Origin: an uncultured Lacticaseibacillus sp.
Lineage (GTDB): Bacteria > Bacillota > Bacilli > Lactobacillales > Lactobacillaceae
NCBI GenBank assembly: GCA_934339215.1
Contig: CAKRHU010000039.1
Location: 1 to 9,807 of the forward strand
Reading direction: 5' to 3'
DNA: 9,807 nt
Shown here: positions 1 to 7,682 of the stretch, in pieces
Position numbering within the stretch: position 1 is the first letter of the stretch
Layout of the letters: each line of letters starts with the position of its first letter
Translations under genes and position numbers: made by a program
Notes under the pieces: generated by a model
The model's database searches: none
What the model saw: the letters and a program-made list of their open reading frames with translations, nothing else
What the model was told of the DNA's origin: nothing

Positions 1-123
1 ATCACCAAAGGCATGCAGCCTAAAATTGAAGCGGCTGCCCACACCGCCCAAGTGGTGCATGAAGTCGTGATCACTGATGCGTTAGATCACGCTGGCACGG
101 TAGTGGAAGCTTTTGCAGGTTAA
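1..123 (+). CDS. argB: N-acetylglutamate kinase, C-terminal end (partial)
   Basis: This is the last 40 codons of a gene that enters from the left edge, ending in TAA at 121-123. The peptide begins ITKGMQPKIEAA, which fits the conserved ITxGMxxK segment near the C-terminus of N-acetylglutamate kinases, followed by a short alternating strand/helix tail (VVHEVVITDAL). The family phosphorylates N-acetylglutamate with ATP, the second step of arginine synthesis through acetylated intermediates. The identification is strengthened by position: the stop lies 14 nt before argD, which is followed by argF, the order found in argCJBDF operons of lactobacilli. argC and argJ would then lie upstream outside the window (inference). 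The catalytic N-terminal part cannot be examined here. Confidence 0.87.
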   Translation: MTKGMQPKIEAAAHTAQVVHEVVITDALDHAGTVVEAFAG

Positions 124-126
124 CTC

Positions 127-132
127 AGGAGG
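127..132 (+). promoter_or_regulatory. Ribosome binding site of argD
   Basis: A full AGGAGG lies 5 nt before the ATG at 138, in the 14-nt gap after the argB stop. It fixes the argD start and indicates independent re-initiation within one transcript. Confidence 0.85.
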
Positions 133-137
133 AAAGT

Positions 138-1274
138 ATGAGTCATTTATTTAATACCTATGCGCGTTACCCCTTTGATTTGGTGTCTGGCCATGATGTC
201 CATTTGGTCGACAACACGGGCAAAGAATATTTAGATTTCACCTCAGGCATTGGGGTATGTAGCTTCGGTTATCACGATCCTGAAATTACCGGTGCAGTGG
301 AAAAACAACTCACGCAAATTTGGCACACGTCCAATTTGTATGAATCCCAACTCCAAGAAACAGTCGGGGGGATGCTGGCAGGCGATGATAAATTAGCCTT
401 TTTCTGCAACTCTGGGACTGAAGCCAATGAAGCCGCCTTTAAATTAGCCCGTAAAGCTTCTGGGAAAACCCGCGTTTTAGCATTTAACAACGGCTTTCAC
501 GGACGCTCTTATGGGTCGATGTCGTTGACTGGTAATCCTTCGATTCAAGCCGGCTTTGCCCCATTGGTCCCAGATGTGATTTTTGCCGATTACAACGATC
601 CTGAAGCTTTGGATAAAATCGATGCCGACTTAGCTGCCGTGATCTTAGAAGTGATCCAAGGTGAAGGTGGCGTTTATGTCGGCGACAAGGCCTGGTTGCA
701 AGCCGTTCAAGCCAAGTGCAAAGAAGCTGGCGCGTTGTTGATCATCGATGAAGTGCAATCAGGCATCGGGCGCACCGGATATAAATTTGCTTATGAAGCG
801 TTTGACTTGGATCCGGATATTGTCACCATGGCCAAAGCATTAGGCTCAGGCTTGCCGATCGGCGCGATGATCGGTAAAAAGGCGTTAGGCTCAGCCTTCA
901 CGCCAGGCAGTCATGGGACGACATTTGGCGGGAACAAAATCGCCTTGTCTGCCGCACAAGCTGTTTTATCGAAATTAACGCCTGAATTCTTAGCGTCAGT
1001 CCAACAAAAATCCGCCAATGTTTGGACGACGATGACCGATACCCTCGCGCCACTGCCTGCCGTGTCAGGCATTACTGGCATGGGCTTGATGATCGGGATC
1101 CATCTCGATGAACAACTGGACGTTGAAGCCATCATCAAGCAATTACAAGCCAAAGGGTTATTGACACTATCTGCCAAGCACAACACCTTACGCTTGTTGC
1201 CACCACTGGTGATGAGTGACGCCGATCTGCAAGCAGGGGTAGCCTTGATCGCTGAAGTCTTAAAGGAGGCATAA
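138..1274 (+). CDS. argD: Acetylornithine aminotransferase
   Basis: This 378-aa protein is a class III pyridoxal-phosphate aminotransferase of full family length. It transfers an amino group from glutamate to N-acetylglutamate semialdehyde to give N-acetylornithine, the fourth step of cytoplasmic arginine synthesis. Visible landmarks in order are [10 protein letters not shown] (residues 91-100, PLP phosphate binding), GFHGRS (119-124), EVIQGEGG (171-178), IIDEVQSG with the cofactor aspartate D204, the Schiff-base lysine K233 in [12 protein letters not shown], and [10 protein letters not shown] (257-266). The ATG is supported by AGGAGG at 127-132. The stop is 1 nt from the argF start, so the two genes are co-transcribed. 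Other class III aminotransferases (ornithine or GABA aminotransferase) share these motifs, so the specific name depends partly on the argB-argF context, which is strong here. Confidence 0.95.
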   Translation: MSHLFNTYARYPFDLVSGHDVHLVDNTGKEYLDFTSGIGVCSFGYHDPEITGAVEKQLTQIWHTSNLYESQLQETVGGMLAGDDKLAFFCNSGTEANEAAFKLARKASGKTRVLAFNNGFHGRSYGSMSLTGNPSIQAGFAPLVPDVIFADYNDPEALDKIDADLAAVILEVIQGEGGVYVGDKAWLQAVQAKCKEAGALLIIDEVQSGIGRTGYKFAYEAFDLDPDIVTMAKALGSGLPIGAMIGKKALGSAFTPGSHGTTFGGNKIALSAAQAVLSKLTPEFLASVQQKSANVWTTMTDTLAPLPAVSGITGMGLMIGIHLDEQLDVEAIIKQLQAKGLLTLSAKHNTLRLLPPLVMSDADLQAGVALIAEVLKEA

Positions 1275-1275
1275 C

Positions 1276-2298
1276 ATGACCAATCATTTTCAAAATCGTT
1301 CATGGCTCAAAGAAATCGACTACACGCCTAAAGAACTGGAATATTTGATCGACTTTGCGGCGCATTTGAAAGCCTTAAAGCATGCGCATATTCCGCATCC
1401 CTATTTGCAAGGCAAAAATATTGCTTTGTTGTTTGAAAAAACTTCCACCCGGACGCGTTCTGCCTTCACCGTCGCCAGTATCGACCTCGGGGCCCATCCA
1501 GAATTTTTAGGCAAAAACGACATTCAATTTGGCAAAAAAGAATCCACTGCCGACACGGCTAAAGTACTCGGTCGCATGTTTGATGGGATCGAATACCGTG
1601 GCTTTGCCCAACAAACCGTTGAAGACTTGGCCAAGTATTCAGGCGTGCCCGTGTGGAATGGCTTGACGGATGAATGGCATCCTACCCAAATGATCGCCGA
1701 CTTTTTGACCTTGAAGGAACAATTCGGCCACCTCAAAGGCTTGACGTTGACTTATCTCGGCGATGGGCGTTCGAATATGGGCAACAGTTTGCTCGTAACG
1801 GCTACGATGCTTGGGGTCAATATTCATATCGGTGCGCCAAAGTCCTTGTGGCCTGCTCAAAATGTGATCGATATTGCGCAAAAATATGCGGATGCAGCAG
1901 GTTCTGAAGTGTTGTTGACTGAGGATGCCAAGACCGCGGCTAATGGTGCAGACGCCTTATACACCGATGTTTGGATCTCCATGGGTGAAAAGATTGACGT
2001 CGTGGCGCGGATCAATGCCTTGAAACCTTATCAAATCAATGCAGATTTGGTGGCGGCAACTGGCAAAGCTGACACCATTATTATGCATTGTTTACCTGCT
2101 TATCATGATCATCAAACTGAAGTGGGCAAACAACTCGGAGAAGAATTTGGTATGGATGCGCTGGAAATCACGGATGATGTGTTCAACTCGGATAAATCAG
2201 TTGTCTTTGATGAAGCTGAAAATCGGATGCATGCGATCAAAGCGATCATGGCAGCGACTTTAGGGGATTTGTTTATTCCTGACAGCTTGTTTGATTAA
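1276..2298 (+). CDS. argF: Ornithine carbamoyltransferase (anabolic)
   Basis: The 340-aa product condenses ornithine with carbamoyl phosphate to form citrulline. It has the complete family signature: STRTR carbamoyl-phosphate site (57-61, within [12 protein letters not shown]), HPTQ (135-138), DGRSNMGNS (163-171), the SMGE ornithine-loop motif (235-238, in DVWISMGE) and HCLP with the active-site cysteine C272 (HCLPAYHD, 271-278). The SMG motif argues against putrescine carbamoyltransferase, which differs in that loop. An AAAGGAGG sequence inside the argD 3' end (1262-1269) drives translation, and the start is 1 nt after the argD stop. Catabolic arcB enzymes have the same fold and motifs. The anabolic role is inferred from being the last gene of an argBDF cluster followed by a terminator, with no arcA or arcC next to it. 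Confidence 0.95.
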   Translation: MTNHFQNRSWLKEIDYTPKELEYLIDFAAHLKALKHAHIPHPYLQGKNIALLFEKTSTRTRSAFTVASIDLGAHPEFLGKNDIQFGKKESTADTAKVLGRMFDGIEYRGFAQQTVEDLAKYSGVPVWNGLTDEWHPTQMIADFLTLKEQFGHLKGLTLTYLGDGRSNMGNSLLVTATMLGVNIHIGAPKSLWPAQNVIDIAQKYADAAGSEVLLTEDAKTAANGADALYTDVWISMGEKIDVVARINALKPYQINADLVAATGKADTIIMHCLPAYHDHQTEVGKQLGEEFGMDALEITDDVFNSDKSVVFDEAENRMHAIKAIMAATLGDLFIPDSLFD

Positions 2299-2322
2299 TG
2301 TGTAAATACCACCACGTCTGAT

Positions 2323-2358
2323 AGCGACGGTCTGATTTATTAAGATCGGCGCTTTTTT
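2323..2358 (+). terminator. Intrinsic terminator of the arg operon
   Basis: The stem arms AGCGACGGTCT (2323-2333) and AGATCGGCGCT (2343-2353) pair over 11 positions with one A/G mismatch and one G-T wobble. The loop is 9 nt, and a run of six T (2353-2358) overlaps the stem end. It starts 24 nt after the argF stop and separates the arg operon from acnA. Confidence 0.85.
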
Positions 2359-2579
2359 GTTAAATTGAGTTGACCACAATATATTCGGCGACTTAATTGT
2401 TCGCTTTTTTGTGCAAGCGTGTGATGCGAGTTTCTCACCGTTAGTTAATTAAATATCGCGTTAGATAAGCTGACGAAACCGCTTGACTTGTCAGATAAGC
2501 GCGATAATATTAAATTTGTATGATAAATTAAGGTTTAGATTAAAATAAGTTTTCAATAGCGTAAAGGACGGGATAACGG
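2359..2579 (+). promoter_or_regulatory. Non-coding acnA upstream region with nested repeats
   Basis: No gene is visible in these 221 nt, which are AT-rich. They contain a short inverted repeat CGCTT/AAGCG (2402-2406, 2415-2419), the 8-bp palindrome TTAATTAA (2445-2452), two direct copies of AGATAAGC (2463-2470 and 2493-2500, exactly 30 nt apart), the dyad TATCGCG/CGCGATA (2454-2460, 2500-2506), and inside it the dyad CTGAC/GTCAG (2470-2474, 2490-2494). The repeats straddle the best -35 candidate, so they are placed to act as operators. Which regulator binds is unknown. B. subtilis controls its citrate synthase and aconitase genes through CcpC and CodY, but I see no convincing CodY box here. 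Confidence 0.5.
2483..2510 (+). promoter_or_regulatory. Candidate promoter of acnA-citZ-icd
   Basis: TTGACT (2483-2488) matches five of six bases of the -35 consensus. Downstream lie GATAAT (2503-2508, five of six matches but only a 14-nt spacer) and TAATAT (2505-2510, four of six, 16-nt spacer). A further -10-like TATGAT sits at 2519-2524 without a good -35. One of these probably drives the operon, because a terminator lies upstream and no other gene intervenes. The exact -10 cannot be decided by eye. Confidence 0.45.
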
Positions 2580-5186
2580 ATGGCACAGATATACGAAAAC
2601 ACGTTCCAAAGTGGCGACCAAACCTACAAATATGCGGATATTTCTGCATTTTTGGGTGATCATCATGCCCAAGTCGACACCTTACCTTACACGATTCGGA
2701 TCTTACTTGAAGCCGCTTTACGTCGGGCTAACCAAGGCCTTGCCCTTGGCGATGAACTGAACGCTTTATTGAGCTGGGACGGTGCCCATGATCAAGATAT
2801 CGCCTATCAACCAGAACGCGTCATTTTGCAAGACTTTACCGGCGTACCGGCAATCGTCGACTTAGCCGCAATGCGTGATGCCGTCGTGGCGCAAGGTGGG
2901 GATGCCACTAGCATCAACCCATCCGTGCCAGTCGATTTAGTGATCGATCATTCGGTGCAAGTTGATAAAGCCGGCAACGACGAAGCCTTTGCCTTTAACG
3001 TCAAGCGCGAGTTTGAACGCAACCAAGAACGCTACACCTTTTTGAAATGGGCCCAAAATAGTTTTTCTAATTTACAAGTCGTCCCACCGGATACTGGTAT
3101 TATTCATCAAATCAACTTGGAACGCTTAGCGCAAGTGGTGATGACCAAAGATGGCCTGGCTTTCCCAGATACATTAGTCGGCACCGATTCGCATACCACG
3201 ATGATCAATGGCTTAGGGGTGCTCGGCTGGGGCGTCGGCGGCATCGAAGCGGAAGCGAACATGCTGGGTGAAGCCACCTTGATGCAAACGCCAAAAGTCG
3301 TCGGGGTGAACTTATCCGGTCGGTTGCAACCAGGGGTCACTGCCACAGACCTCACGTTAACCTTGACGCATTTGTTGCGTGAACATGGCGTGGTTGGTAA
3401 GTTCGTCGAATATTACGGCGTGGGCTTGTCCAACTTGCCATTAGCTTATCGGGCCACCATTGCCAATATGGCACCGGAATATGGTGCCACTTGTGGGTAT
3501 TTCCCAATCGACAGTCAAACCATCGATTATTTGAAATTGACTGGTCGCTCCGCGGAACAAATTGCGTTGGTGCAAGCGTATGCCGATGCCAACCATTTGG
3601 CTTACAAACCTGTCGAAGATGATATTCGGCATTACAGTGAAAATCTGGAATTGGATCTTTCGACAGTTAAGCCAAGCGTTGCTGGTCCAACACGGCCACA
3701 AGATTTGGTTTACCTTGCAGATCTGCCGAAGCAATTCGATGATCGCCGCGATTTAGAAGCTTTTCCAGTTGCCGTGGCAGGTAAGCATTTTGACTTACAT
3801 CCAGGCGCGTTGGGATTGGCGGCCATTACCAGTTGCACCAACACCTCAAACCCGCAAGTATTGTTTGCGGCTGGTTTGATCGCCAAAAAAGCGCGGGAAC
3901 TCGGCATGCAAGTGCCTGAATACGTTAAAACCAGTTTTTCACCTGGTTCGCGGGTGGTGTCTGACTACTTGACGGCTGCTGGTTTGCAAGCAGATCTCGA
4001 TGCTTTGGGCTTTAATTTGACGGGTTATGGTTGTATGACGTGTATCGGGAACTCTGGGGCCTTGCAAGATGACTTGCAAGCCGCTGTTGAAGCCAAGCCT
4101 TATCCGCTCGCCGCTGTGGAATCAGCCAACCGGAACTTCACAGGTCGGGTGAACCCGAAGATCACGGATACGTATTTGGCCTCACCGCCATTAGTTGTGA
4201 TCTACGCGTTAGCTGGGACGATGGATATCGACTTAGATACCCAACCGGTCGGCCATGCTGCGGATGGTCACGCCGTTTACTTGAAAGATTTGTGGCCAAG
4301 TGATGCGCAAATTGCCCAACTGACAGCTGATTATTTGCACCCAGAACAATTTACGGCCAATTATCAAACGCTTTATCATCAAAATGCTGACTGGGATGCT
4401 TTGCCAACTGCCACAGGTGACACTTACGCTTGGGACGCTGCGTCCACTTATATTGCCAAACCACCATTTGGCGTTGCCATGAAAGAAAAAGCCGCAACAG
4501 CTTTGACGGGTTTAAGTGTCCTTGCCAAGTTAGGCGATTCAGTTACCACTGACCATATTTCCCCAGCTGGGTTTATCGGCCGCGATACGCCTGCCGGTAA
4601 ATACTTGCAAGCTCGCGGCATCAAGCCATTAGCCTTTAACTCTTATGGCTCTCGGCGCGGGAATCATGAAGTGATGATGCGCGGGACGTTGGCCAACATT
4701 CGCTTACAAAACCAGTTGGCGCCAGGCACGCAAGGCGGCTTTACGACCTTACCAGATGGGACGCAAACCACGATTTACGAAGCGTCGCAAGCTTATGCCA
4801 AAACCAAGACTGGTTTGGTGATTTTAGCCGGCAAGGATTACGGGATGGGTTCGTCTCGCGATTGGGCGGCTAAAGGCGTGAAGTTACTCGGCGTTAAAGC
4901 CATCATTGCTGAAAGTTTTGAACGTATTCACCGTGCCAACCTCGCAATGATGGGTGTGATCCCCTTGCAATACTTGCCAGGCGATACCGCTAAAAGCTTA
5001 GGGCTGACTGGAAAAGAAACTTATCAAATTGAATTAGATCAAAGTGTCGCGCATGTCACCGCGATTGCGACAGATGGCCAGGCCAAACATTTTGATACCA
5101 AAGTGCGCTTTGATACACCGGCAGATTGGGGCTATTACCAAGCTGGTGGGATCATGCCACAAATCGTGGCCAATGCCTTGAATTAA
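2580..5186 (+). CDS. acnA: Aconitate hydratase (AcnA/IRP1 type)
   Basis: The 868-aa protein is a complete, slightly short member of the AcnA/IRP1 class (about 890-910 aa is usual). It isomerises citrate to isocitrate with a 4Fe-4S cluster. The three cluster cysteines are present: C419 in SCTNTSNP, and C485 and C488 in GYGCMTCIGNSG, with the same 66- and 3-residue spacing as in IRP1. Other landmarks are GTDSHTTMINGLGVLGWGVGG from residue 201, the swivel-domain YGSRRGNHEVMMRGT from 689, YGMGSSRDWAAKG from 754, and AESFERIHRANL. The start ATG follows AAAGGACGG (2563-2571). It is the first gene of a three-gene operon, 24 nt from citZ, and supplies isocitrate to icd. AcnA-type proteins of some Firmicutes also bind RNA when the cluster is lost; nothing here shows whether this one does. 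Confidence 0.97.
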   Translation: MAQIYENTFQSGDQTYKYADISAFLGDHHAQVDTLPYTIRILLEAALRRANQGLALGDELNALLSWDGAHDQDIAYQPERVILQDFTGVPAIVDLAAMRDAVVAQGGDATSINPSVPVDLVIDHSVQVDKAGNDEAFAFNVKREFERNQERYTFLKWAQNSFSNLQVVPPDTGIIHQINLERLAQVVMTKDGLAFPDTLVGTDSHTTMINGLGVLGWGVGGIEAEANMLGEATLMQTPKVVGVNLSGRLQPGVTATDLTLTLTHLLREHGVVGKFVEYYGVGLSNLPLAYRATIANMAPEYGATCGYFPIDSQTIDYLKLTGRSAEQIALVQAYADANHLAYKPVEDDIRHYSENLELDLSTVKPSVAGPTRPQDLVYLADLPKQFDDRRDLEAFPVAVAGKHFDLHPGALGLAAITSCTNTSNPQVLFAAGLIAKKARELGMQVPEYVKTSFSPGSRVVSDYLTAAGLQADLDALGFNLTGYGCMTCIGNSGALQDDLQAAVEAKPYPLAAVESANRNFTGRVNPKITDTYLASPPLVVIYALAGTMDIDLDTQPVGHAADGHAVYLKDLWPSDAQIAQLTADYLHPEQFTANYQTLYHQNADWDALPTATGDTYAWDAASTYIAKPPFGVAMKEKAATALTGLSVLAKLGDSVTTDHISPAGFIGRDTPAGKYLQARGIKPLAFNSYGSRRGNHEVMMRGTLANIRLQNQLAPGTQGGFTTLPDGTQTTIYEASQAYAKTKTGLVILAGKDYGMGSSRDWAAKGVKLLGVKAIIAESFERIHRANLAMMGVIPLQYLPGDTAKSLGLTGKETYQIELDQSVAHVTAIATDGQAKHFDTKVRFDTPADWGYYQAGGIMPQIVANALN

Positions 5187-5197
5187 ATTGAACCCAC

Positions 5198-5203
5198 AGG
5201 AGG
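5198..5203 (+). promoter_or_regulatory. Ribosome binding site of citZ
   Basis: A consensus AGGAGG sits 7 nt before the ATG at 5211, within the 24-nt acnA-citZ gap. That gap has no room for a separate promoter or terminator. Confidence 0.85.
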
Positions 5204-5210
5204 AAACCAT

Positions 5211-6305
5211 ATGGACGTACCTAAAGGATTAGCCGGGGTAGTCATCACCGAAACCAAGATCAGCTCGACCAAAGATTCAAAGCTGACTTTTGCCGGCTAC
5301 CCCATTGAAGAATTAAAAGACTTACCGTACGAAGCAGTGGTGTACCTGCTGTGGCACAAGAACTTACCAAACGCTGAACAACTCAAAACCATGCAGCATG
5401 ATTTGCTCAGTTCGATGCATTTACCAAATGAAACCATTCGCTTAATGGGTGACATCGCCTTGGAGCCGCAACATCCGATGAGTATTTTACGGACGATGGT
5501 GTCCTTGCTTGGGACCACCAACAACGATGGTAAACTCGATGAACCACGCGAAATTCTAGGCAAAATGCTCACGACCATCGCCGCCATTATTCGCTTGCGT
5601 GATTCCCAACCGCAAATGCAAGTGAATCCTGAGTGGGGTGTGGTGGAAAACTTCATGTACTTGTTTATGGGCCGACGCCCAAGCAAGTCGCAAGTGCGCA
5701 TGTTTAATACCGTGATGGTGTTACATGCGGACCATGAACTGAACGCCTCAACCTTCACCAGTCGGGTGGTGGCATCCACCAACGCAGACTTTTATTCCTG
5801 TTTGACAGCCGCCGTTTGCGCCTTGAAGGGCCCACTGCATGGTGGGGCCAATGAACAAGTCTTCAACATGTTACAAGAAATCCGCCATACCGGGGTATCG
5901 CCGAAGCGTTATATCGACAATAAAATTGCTAAGCATGAAAAAATCATGGGTTTTGGTCATCGGGTGTATAAAGATGGCGATCCACGGGCGAAAATCTTGC
6001 GTGGGATCGCAGAAGAAATGGCCGATGAAACCAACAATCAACCATTTTTTGAGATCCAAGAGCAAATTGCCAGTTATATGTTAGAAAAGCTGGGCTTGCA
6101 TCCTAATGTCGATTACTATACCGCCGTGGTTTATCACAGTTTAGGGTTGGATGAATCGACGTTTACTGTCATGTTTGCCGCATGTCGCACGGCTGGTTGG
6201 TTGGCGCATATCATGGAACAGCGCGAGGAAGCTTGTTTGATTCGGCCAGCGTCTGAATATGTTGGGCCAACAGATCGGCATGTCAAACCAGTCGCAGACA
6301 AATAA
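5211..6305 (+). CDS. citZ: Citrate synthase (type I, short Gram-positive form)
   Basis: The 364-aa enzyme condenses acetyl-CoA and oxaloacetate to citrate. Its length fits the approximately 370-aa Firmicute/archaeal dimeric class rather than the approximately 430-aa allosteric Gram-negative form. The catalytic triad is visible: H210 in LHGGANEQV, H250 in MGFGHRVYKDGDPRA, and D301 in HPNVDYYTA. The conserved LHADHELNAST (H172, H175) precedes them, and the C-terminal RPASEYVGP supplies substrate-binding arginine. 2-Methylcitrate synthase shares this fold and motifs. The acnA and icd neighbours favour citrate synthase, and no prpB or prpD gene is present. It lies between acnA (24 nt) and icd (16 nt) and is surely co-transcribed with both. 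The gene may be listed as gltA or citZ. Confidence 0.95.
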   Translation: MDVPKGLAGVVITETKISSTKDSKLTFAGYPIEELKDLPYEAVVYLLWHKNLPNAEQLKTMQHDLLSSMHLPNETIRLMGDIALEPQHPMSILRTMVSLLGTTNNDGKLDEPREILGKMLTTIAAIIRLRDSQPQMQVNPEWGVVENFMYLFMGRRPSKSQVRMFNTVMVLHADHELNASTFTSRVVASTNADFYSCLTAAVCALKGPLHGGANEQVFNMLQEIRHTGVSPKRYIDNKIAKHEKIMGFGHRVYKDGDPRAKILRGIAEEMADETNNQPFFEIQEQIASYMLEKLGLHPNVDYYTAVVYHSLGLDESTFTVMFAACRTAGWLAHIMEQREEACLIRPASEYVGPTDRHVKPVADK

Positions 6306-6311
6306 ATTCCT

Positions 6312-6316
6312 GGAGG
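6312..6316 (+). promoter_or_regulatory. Ribosome binding site that decides the icd start
   Basis: GGAGG lies 5 nt before the ATG at 6322, just after the citZ stop. The reading frame is open further upstream, with ATGs at 6259 and 6280 inside citZ, but neither of those has a Shine-Dalgarno sequence. 6322 is therefore the start. Confidence 0.8.
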
Positions 6317-6321
6317 GCATT

Positions 6322-7581
6322 ATGAGTTCAGCCATTACCATGCAAAATCATCAATTAAGCACCCCTGATCATCCTCAGATCCCCTTTATTCAAGGGGATG
6401 GCATCGGCCCTGAAATTTGGCAAGCCGCGCAAAAAGTTTTCGACGCCGCGGTGCAAAAAGCCTACGCAGGTGCGCGTGCCGTTGACTGGCTACCCCTTGC
6501 TGCTGGTGAAGTCGCCTTTGCCAAAACTGGGGAGTGGTTGCCAAAAGCGACCTTATCGGGGTTAAAGTCGCATTTAGTCGCCATCAAAGGACCCTTGACC
6601 ACACCAGTCGGCGAGGGACATCGCTCGATCAATGTCACTTTGCGGCAAACGTTGGATCTATACGCATGTTTTCGGCCGGTGCAATACTTTAAAGGGGTCC
6701 CGGCGCCAGTCGTCCATCCAGAACTTGTCGACATCGACGTGTTCCGTGAAAATACGGAAGATATTTATGCTGGTATCGATGTGTCTGCCGGCACACCGGA
6801 AGCGAAGGCTTGGTTAGCATTGTTAGCAGAACAAGGACAGGCCGATAAAGTGCGTTTTCCAGAGACGTCGGCTTTTGCCATTAAACCAGTTTCCCAACAA
6901 GGCTCCGCCCGGTTGGTCCATGCCGCCATTGAACACGCCATTAAGCATGATCGCCATATTGTGACCTTGGTGCACAAAGGCAATATCATGAAGCAAACCG
7001 AAGGCGGGTTTAAGCGCTGGGGCTATCAAGAAGCGGAAAGCAATTTTGCCGATCAGACGTTTACGATGCACCAATATGGCGACATCAAAAAAGCGGACGG
7101 GGCAGACGCTGCCGATCAGGCCTTAGCTGATGCGAAAGGTGCTGGCAAAATCATTGTCAATGATATTATCTGTGACAATTGTTTCCAACAAACCTTGTTG
7201 CATCCTGACCATTTCGAAGTATTGGCCACGATGAATTTGAATGGGGATTATTTGTCTGATGCGTTGGCCGCGCAAGTTGGCGGGATCGGTATCGCGCCTG
7301 GTGCCAATATCAACTACGAATCTGGCCAAGCGATTTTTGAAGCGACGCATGGGACTGCCCCTCAATTTGCTGGTAAAGACTTGTTGAATCCGACCTCGAT
7401 GATCTTAAGTGGGGCGATGATGTTTGATTACATCGGTTGGAGGGAAGCTGCGGACTTGATTCGTTCAGGCATTGCTTCGGCTATTCAAAGCCAACATGTG
7501 ACCCAAGATTTTGCCACCAGTGATGCCGCGACAGTCCTCGGCACCCAAGGTTTTGGCACTTATGTCGCAGAACATTTATAA
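6322..7581 (+). CDS. icd: Isocitrate dehydrogenase (decarboxylating)
   Basis: The 419-aa homodimeric-type enzyme oxidatively decarboxylates isocitrate to 2-oxoglutarate. Substrate residues match the E. coli enzyme: S102, N104, R108 and R118 in RSINVTLRQTLDLYACFRP, R142 and Y149 in FRENTEDIYAG, K219 in VHKGN, and metal-binding aspartates in DYLSDALAAQ (D309, D313). S102 corresponds to the regulatory serine phosphorylated in enteric bacteria. The cofactor region is odd. After HGTAP (343-347) come Q348 and F349, then L355, Q395 and T399, where E. coli has the NADP-specifying K344, Y345, V351, Y391 and R395. All five differ, so NAD use or relaxed specificity is likely (inference). It is the last gene of the operon, 16 nt after citZ and followed by a terminator. 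Isopropylmalate dehydrogenase is excluded by the RSIN loop and the length. Confidence 0.95.
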   Translation: MSSAITMQNHQLSTPDHPQIPFIQGDGIGPEIWQAAQKVFDAAVQKAYAGARAVDWLPLAAGEVAFAKTGEWLPKATLSGLKSHLVAIKGPLTTPVGEGHRSINVTLRQTLDLYACFRPVQYFKGVPAPVVHPELVDIDVFRENTEDIYAGIDVSAGTPEAKAWLALLAEQGQADKVRFPETSAFAIKPVSQQGSARLVHAAIEHAIKHDRHIVTLVHKGNIMKQTEGGFKRWGYQEAESNFADQTFTMHQYGDIKKADGADAADQALADAKGAGKIIVNDIICDNCFQQTLLHPDHFEVLATMNLNGDYLSDALAAQVGGIGIAPGANINYESGQAIFEATHGTAPQFAGKDLLNPTSMILSGAMMFDYIGWREAADLIRSGIASAIQSQHVTQDFATSDAATVLGTQGFGTYVAEHL

Positions 7582-7590
7582 GAATGATGG

Positions 7591-7614
7591 AAGCAGGCCA
7601 AGTGCCTGTTTTTT
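7591..7614 (+). terminator. Intrinsic terminator after icd
   Basis: AAGCAGGC (7591-7598) pairs with GCCTGTTT (7604-7611) over 8 bp including one G-T wobble, around a 5-nt loop, with six T at 7609-7614. It lies 9 nt after the icd stop and ends the acnA-citZ-icd transcript. Confidence 0.8.
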
Positions 7615-7633
7615 GCTGTCACTTTCAAAAAGC

Positions 7634-7643
7634 TTGTGCACAA
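7634..7643. repeat. 10-bp perfect palindrome TTGTGCACAA
   Basis: A short self-complementary sequence lies 20 nt after the icd terminator and 8 nt before the longer dyad at 7651-7678. It could be half of a compound operator, but its short length makes chance possible. Confidence 0.35.
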
Positions 7644-7650
7644 TAGGCTT

Positions 7651-7678
7651 TGTGACGCGAACTAACAGTTCTGTCACA
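7651..7678. promoter_or_regulatory. 28-nt dyad (hairpin or operator) before the small membrane-protein gene
   Basis: The outer arms TGTGAC (7651-7656) and GTCACA (7673-7678) and the inner arms GAACT (7659-7663) and AGTTC (7667-7671) pair over 11 bp. The loop is 3 nt, and a small asymmetric bulge (GC against T) separates the two parts. There is no T-run after it, so it is not a terminator. It sits directly upstream of the candidate -35 TTGAGT (7683-7688), where an operator would lie. The half-site spacing (18 nt between TGTGA and TCACA) does not fit a CRP/FNR site. Confidence 0.5.
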
Positions 7679-7682
7679 TGCC

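Noticed and set aside
911..1303. 130-codon open frame on the minus strand across the argD-argF junction
   Set aside because: It is antisense to two well-supported genes, has no visible ribosome binding site of note, and its product is unlike any protein I recognise.
2402..2419. CGCTT/AAGCG inverted repeat as a second terminator or leader structure
   Set aside because: The stem is only 5 bp with an 8-nt loop and no following T-run. It is mentioned in the upstream-region entry but not claimed as a functional hairpin.
2548..2562. Possible CodY box (AGTTTTCAATAGCGT)
   Set aside because: Only 9 of 15 positions match AATTTTCWGAAAATT, and the site lies downstream of the candidate promoter. The match is too weak to report as a feature.
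4032..4043. Methionine in the aconitase cluster motif GYGCMTCIGNSG
   Set aside because: It first looked like a departure from the bacterial GCTTC form, but the same methionine occurs in animal IRP1, and both cysteines are intact.
5297..5782. 161-codon open frame on the minus strand
   Set aside because: It lies wholly antisense to citZ, whose catalytic motifs are intact. Its translation is low in complexity of fold and resembles no family, so it is a shadow frame.
6259..6321. Upstream in-frame ATGs (6259, 6280) for icd
   Set aside because: They lie inside citZ, lack a ribosome binding site, and would add residues not expected at the IDH N-terminus.
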